DNA of 36,859 bases, from assembly GCF_002250835.2 (NCBI RefSeq), contig NZ_NOJY02000032.1:1-36859 (forward strand), read 5' to 3'. Below are positions 34,851-36,859 of the stretch, one piece after another. Within the stretch, counting starts at the first letter, position 1; every line of letters begins with the position of its first letter. The stretch is from Romboutsia weinsteinii. Its GTDB lineage: Bacteria > Bacillota > Clostridia > Peptostreptococcales > Peptostreptococcaceae. The notes under the pieces are model-generated. The model was not told the DNA's origin, did no database searches, and saw only the letters and a list, made by a program, of their open reading frames with translations. The translations under genes were made by a program, and so were the position numbers.

Positions 34851-36398
34851 TTATCTTGCACCTCCATGATCTTTTCTTAATTGTCTTATAAATCCAGACA
34901 TACAAAGTATGAATATGAATAAATATGGTATTGAAAGTACTATTGCAACAGCCTTAACTCCACTAAACGATCCAGCTATTAAGTTTGCGGAAGCTATACA
35001 TACTATTATTATAGACCATATTATTGTTCTGTATTGTGGAGCATCTTCTGCACCATCACTAGTTATCATGCTTAAAGATATAACTGCACTAGTTGCTGAT
35101 GTTGATAAAAATACTACTATTAATACTATAAATAATAACCCTGTTACCGTAAATAATGGGAATTGTTGTAATACCATTATAAATGATAAGTAAACATCAT
35201 CTGGATTATTTATCATATAGTTTGCTATTTCAGCATTTCCTGCGATAGCATCTAATAAACCATGTCCCCCAAATACACTGAACCAAACAACTAGGAATAT
35301 TGTTGGTACAAGTATAGATGCTGTAACTATTTGCTTTATAGTTCTTCCTTTAGATATCCTAGCTATAAATATACCTATAAATGGTGTCCATGATACCCAC
35401 CACATAAGAGTAGTTATTGGCCAATCATTAAACCAAGCCTTATCTAATAATGCAAAGTTCTCAAAACTTATTGGTATTATATCTGTAAATGTACTTTTTA
35501 AAGTAGTAAGTATTGTACCCATATAGAAATCAGTTCTACCAGCGAAGAATACGAATACTAGTATAGATATAGCTATTATTATATTTACATCTCCTAAAAA
35601 CTTCATACCTTTTTGTACTGGTAATATTGCCGCTAATGTATAAACGATAAATAGTATACCTAATATTATTAATAAAGGAGTTATTCCTTCAAGATTTAAT
35701 CCGAATACACTTTGTAAACCATTCTTAACTTGGAAAACACCTAATCCTACAGATGCTGCCATAGTAAGCGCTGCTGCTGATGCTCCCATTAAGTTAGCTA
35801 AATAAGCAATAGGCTTACTCCATTTTTTGTCTTTGAAACCTTGCTCTATAGGTGTTCCTGGAAGGAATTTTGCACCTCTAGTATATGTAAAATATCCTAT
35901 TACAAGTCCCGCTATTGTATATATTGCCCAAGCTGGTAATCCCCAGTTGAATAATGTTAATTTCAATGCATTTTGTGCTGCTTCAGATTGTGAAAATCCA
36001 CCTGCTAAACCTAATGGTGATTGCATAAAGTGTGTTAATGGTTCTGCAACTCCAAAGTTAACAAGACCAACACCTATTCCTGCAGTAAATAGCATTGCCA
36101 TCCATGAGAAAGTTGAAAATTCTGGTGTAGTATCCTTTCCACCTAACTTAACATTTCCATACTTACTAAATGCTAAATATACACATAATGCTAGTATTAA
36201 TAATGGCATTAATATTACAAACCAGTTGAAATCGTTATTGAATTTTGATGTCCAACCATATAGAGTTGTTGTTAAACTCTCTGGGTTTACTACTCCCCAT
36301 ATTGAGAATATGGCTGTAAAACAAGCTGAAGCCCAGAATAATGAAGAACTTGGCTTAGATTTGTCTTTAGCTTTTACTTTACCTGCTGTTCCTTGCAT
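34851..36398 (-). CDS. BCCT-family betaine/choline/carnitine transporter
   Basis: This 515-residue, 12-helix transporter has the classic BCCT helix-3 motif GIGVGLVNFGVAEPLTHF (108-125) and the Trp box LMWWVSWTPFIGIFIARISK followed by GRT. Unlike its neighbour at 32850-34391 it has the NFGVAEP form typical of sodium- or proton-coupled uptake systems such as BetP and OpuD. The N-terminal tail is short and basic, without the long osmosensing C-terminal extension of BetP, so a nutritional or simple osmoprotectant uptake role is likely. ATG 36398 follows TTGGAGG. It is co-transcribed with the 47-residue protein that begins one base after its stop. Substrate cannot be read with certainty. Confidence 0.92.
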   Translation of the reverse strand: MQGTAGKVKAKDKSKPSSSLFWASACFTAIFSIWGVVNPESLTTTLYGWTSKFNNDFNWFVILMPLLILALCVYLAFSKYGNVKLGGKDTTPEFSTFSWMAMLFTAGIGVGLVNFGVAEPLTHFMQSPLGLAGGFSQSEAAQNALKLTLFNWGLPAWAIYTIAGLVIGYFTYTRGAKFLPGTPIEQGFKDKKWSKPIAYLANLMGASAAALTMAASVGLGVFQVKNGLQSVFGLNLEGITPLLIILGILFIVYTLAAILPVQKGMKFLGDVNIIIAISILVFVFFAGRTDFYMGTILTTLKSTFTDIIPISFENFALLDKAWFNDWPITTLMWWVSWTPFIGIFIARISKGRTIKQIVTASILVPTIFLVVWFSVFGGHGLLDAIAGNAEIANYMINNPDDVYLSFIMVLQQFPLFTVTGLLFIVLIVVFLSTSATSAVISLSMITSDGAEDAPQYRTIIWSIIIVCIASANLIAGSFSGVKAVAIVLSIPYLFIFILCMSGFIRQLRKDHGGAR

Positions 36399-36563
36399 AT
36401 GACCTTTACCTCCAATTTAAATTTATAAATCTGTAACAATGATTACTATACTAATTTAACATTTAAGTATTTTTTTTTCGTTATCTAAATATATATTTTT
36501 AAATACTTTTTTATATTTTAATATATATATTATTTAAAACATGTCATTTTTAGCAATATTATG
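36399..36563. other. AT-rich upstream region of BCCT2
   Basis: This 165-bp stretch is over 80 percent A/T and should hold the promoter of the BCCT2 operon. I can identify only a short GTAA-N6-TTAC inverted repeat near 36430-36445. No coding potential is seen. Confidence 0.4.
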
Positions 36564-36766
36564 TTACTTTTTTTGACTTTTTACTATTTTATCAACTTTA
36601 AAAGATAGAAATTCAATAATTTTAACAGTTGAATCTGGAACTTTTATCTTAACTAGTTACTTCCTTATTCTTACAATATTATAATTACCTAGATTTAATT
36701 TATAAAATTTATCACTTATCTTTACTGTATCTACAGCATTCCATCTATTTTCTAATAGTTCTTTAC
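36564..36766 (-). pseudogene. Decayed gene fragment with in-frame stop
   Basis: One minus-strand frame reads protein-like over about 66 codons: ELLENRWNAVDTVKISDKFY, then KLNLGNYNIVRIRK, a TAA at 36659-36657, and in the same frame LVKIKVPDSTVKIIEFLSFK and VDKIVKSQKK to TAA at 36566-36564. There is no start codon, and the beginning runs into a terminator at 36769-36800. The alternating pattern suggests a beta-rich C-terminal domain. It is probably the tail of a lost gene, split by one nonsense mutation. I do not recognise the family. Confidence 0.4.
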
Positions 36767-36768
36767 AT

Positions 36769-36800
36769 AAAAAAATAGAGGTCTATACCCTCTATTTTTA
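36769..36800 (-). terminator. Terminator of the partial gene at the right edge
   Basis: AAAATAGAGG and CCTCTATTTT pair over 10 bp with a GTATAGA loop, and a U-run follows on the minus strand. It lies 8 bp beyond the stop codon at 36808. Confidence 0.9.
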
Positions 36801-36807
36801 TATATAT

Positions 36808-36859
36808 TTATACTACTCCAAATGCAGCTAGAACTATACAAATAGCCATAACTGAGATT
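36808..36859 (-). CDS. 3' end of a membrane protein gene, partial
   Basis: The last 16 codons plus stop of a minus-strand gene enter from the right edge: ISVMAICIVLAAFGVV and TAA. The residues form a hydrophobic helix ending right at the C-terminus. It could be a transporter or another small membrane protein; nothing more can be said from this fragment. A strong terminator follows directly, which supports it being a genuine gene end. Confidence 0.65.
   Translation of the reverse strand, partial: ISVMAICIVLAAFGVV

Overview
The window is very AT-rich, low-GC Gram-positive DNA. It carries strong GGAGG-type ribosome binding sites, hairpin-plus-U-tract terminators, RAT, cre and TreR control elements, and Clostridia-type gene sets. 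A SigV/RsiV/deacetylase lysozyme-resistance locus, sigma-54 amino-acid catabolism genes and BCCT transporters together point to an anaerobic member of the Clostridia. The family Peptostreptococcaceae (Clostridioides, Paraclostridium or Romboutsia relatives) is most likely, but that placement is inferred from gene content only. I see no rRNA, tRNA, CRISPR array, insertion sequence or phage genes.

Layout. 1-267: 5' end of a PRD-type regulator. 700-2080: an unknown small protein, a cold-shock protein and a divergent MgtC-like membrane protein. 2288-4654: an ECF sigma factor, RsiV-like anti-sigma factor and polysaccharide deacetylase locus. 5322-6725: an AlsT amino acid:sodium symporter behind a long leader with competing inverted repeats. 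7152-10511: a three-gene cassette of a 22-residue-repeat protein, a MoxR AAA+ ATPase and a metallopeptidase/VWA protein. 10675-16830: a sigma-54 module. An enhancer-binding protein (13957-16011) lies between two operons, malY-nhaC-small membrane protein and ridA-glutaredoxin-like. Each operon starts from a near-perfect -24/-12 promoter (TTGGCAC-N5-TTGCT). 17169-22967: an aryl-beta-glucoside PTS operon (antiterminator, IIBCA, two GH1 enzymes) with promoter, cre, RAT and terminator all readable. 23263-27940: a trehalose operon (treB, treC, stand-alone IIA) with divergent treR and two TreR-like operators. 28414-36859: a carnitine-acyltransferase-family enzyme, a divergent AraC regulator fused to a degenerate GH39-like domain, two BCCT transporters (the second coupled to a 47-residue single-helix protein), a decayed gene fragment and the 3' end of another membrane protein.

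How the genes fit together. The sigma-54 module reads as cyst(e)ine or cystathionine catabolism. MalY-type beta-elimination releases 2-aminoacrylate, RidA hydrolyses it, the thioredoxin-fold protein may handle thiols or disulfides, and NhaC may supply ion-coupled transport. The two sugar operons each carry their own specific regulator plus a catabolite-repression site. At the right end, acyltransferase and BCCT genes suggest uptake and acyl transfer of a quaternary amine such as carnitine, under an unusual AraC-GH39 sensor.

The most interesting items are the dual sigma-54 promoter regulon, the MoxR/VWA/22-residue-repeat cassette, the AraC-GH39 fusion that has lost its general-acid motif, the carnitine acyltransferase beside BCCT carriers, and the BCCT-coupled microprotein.
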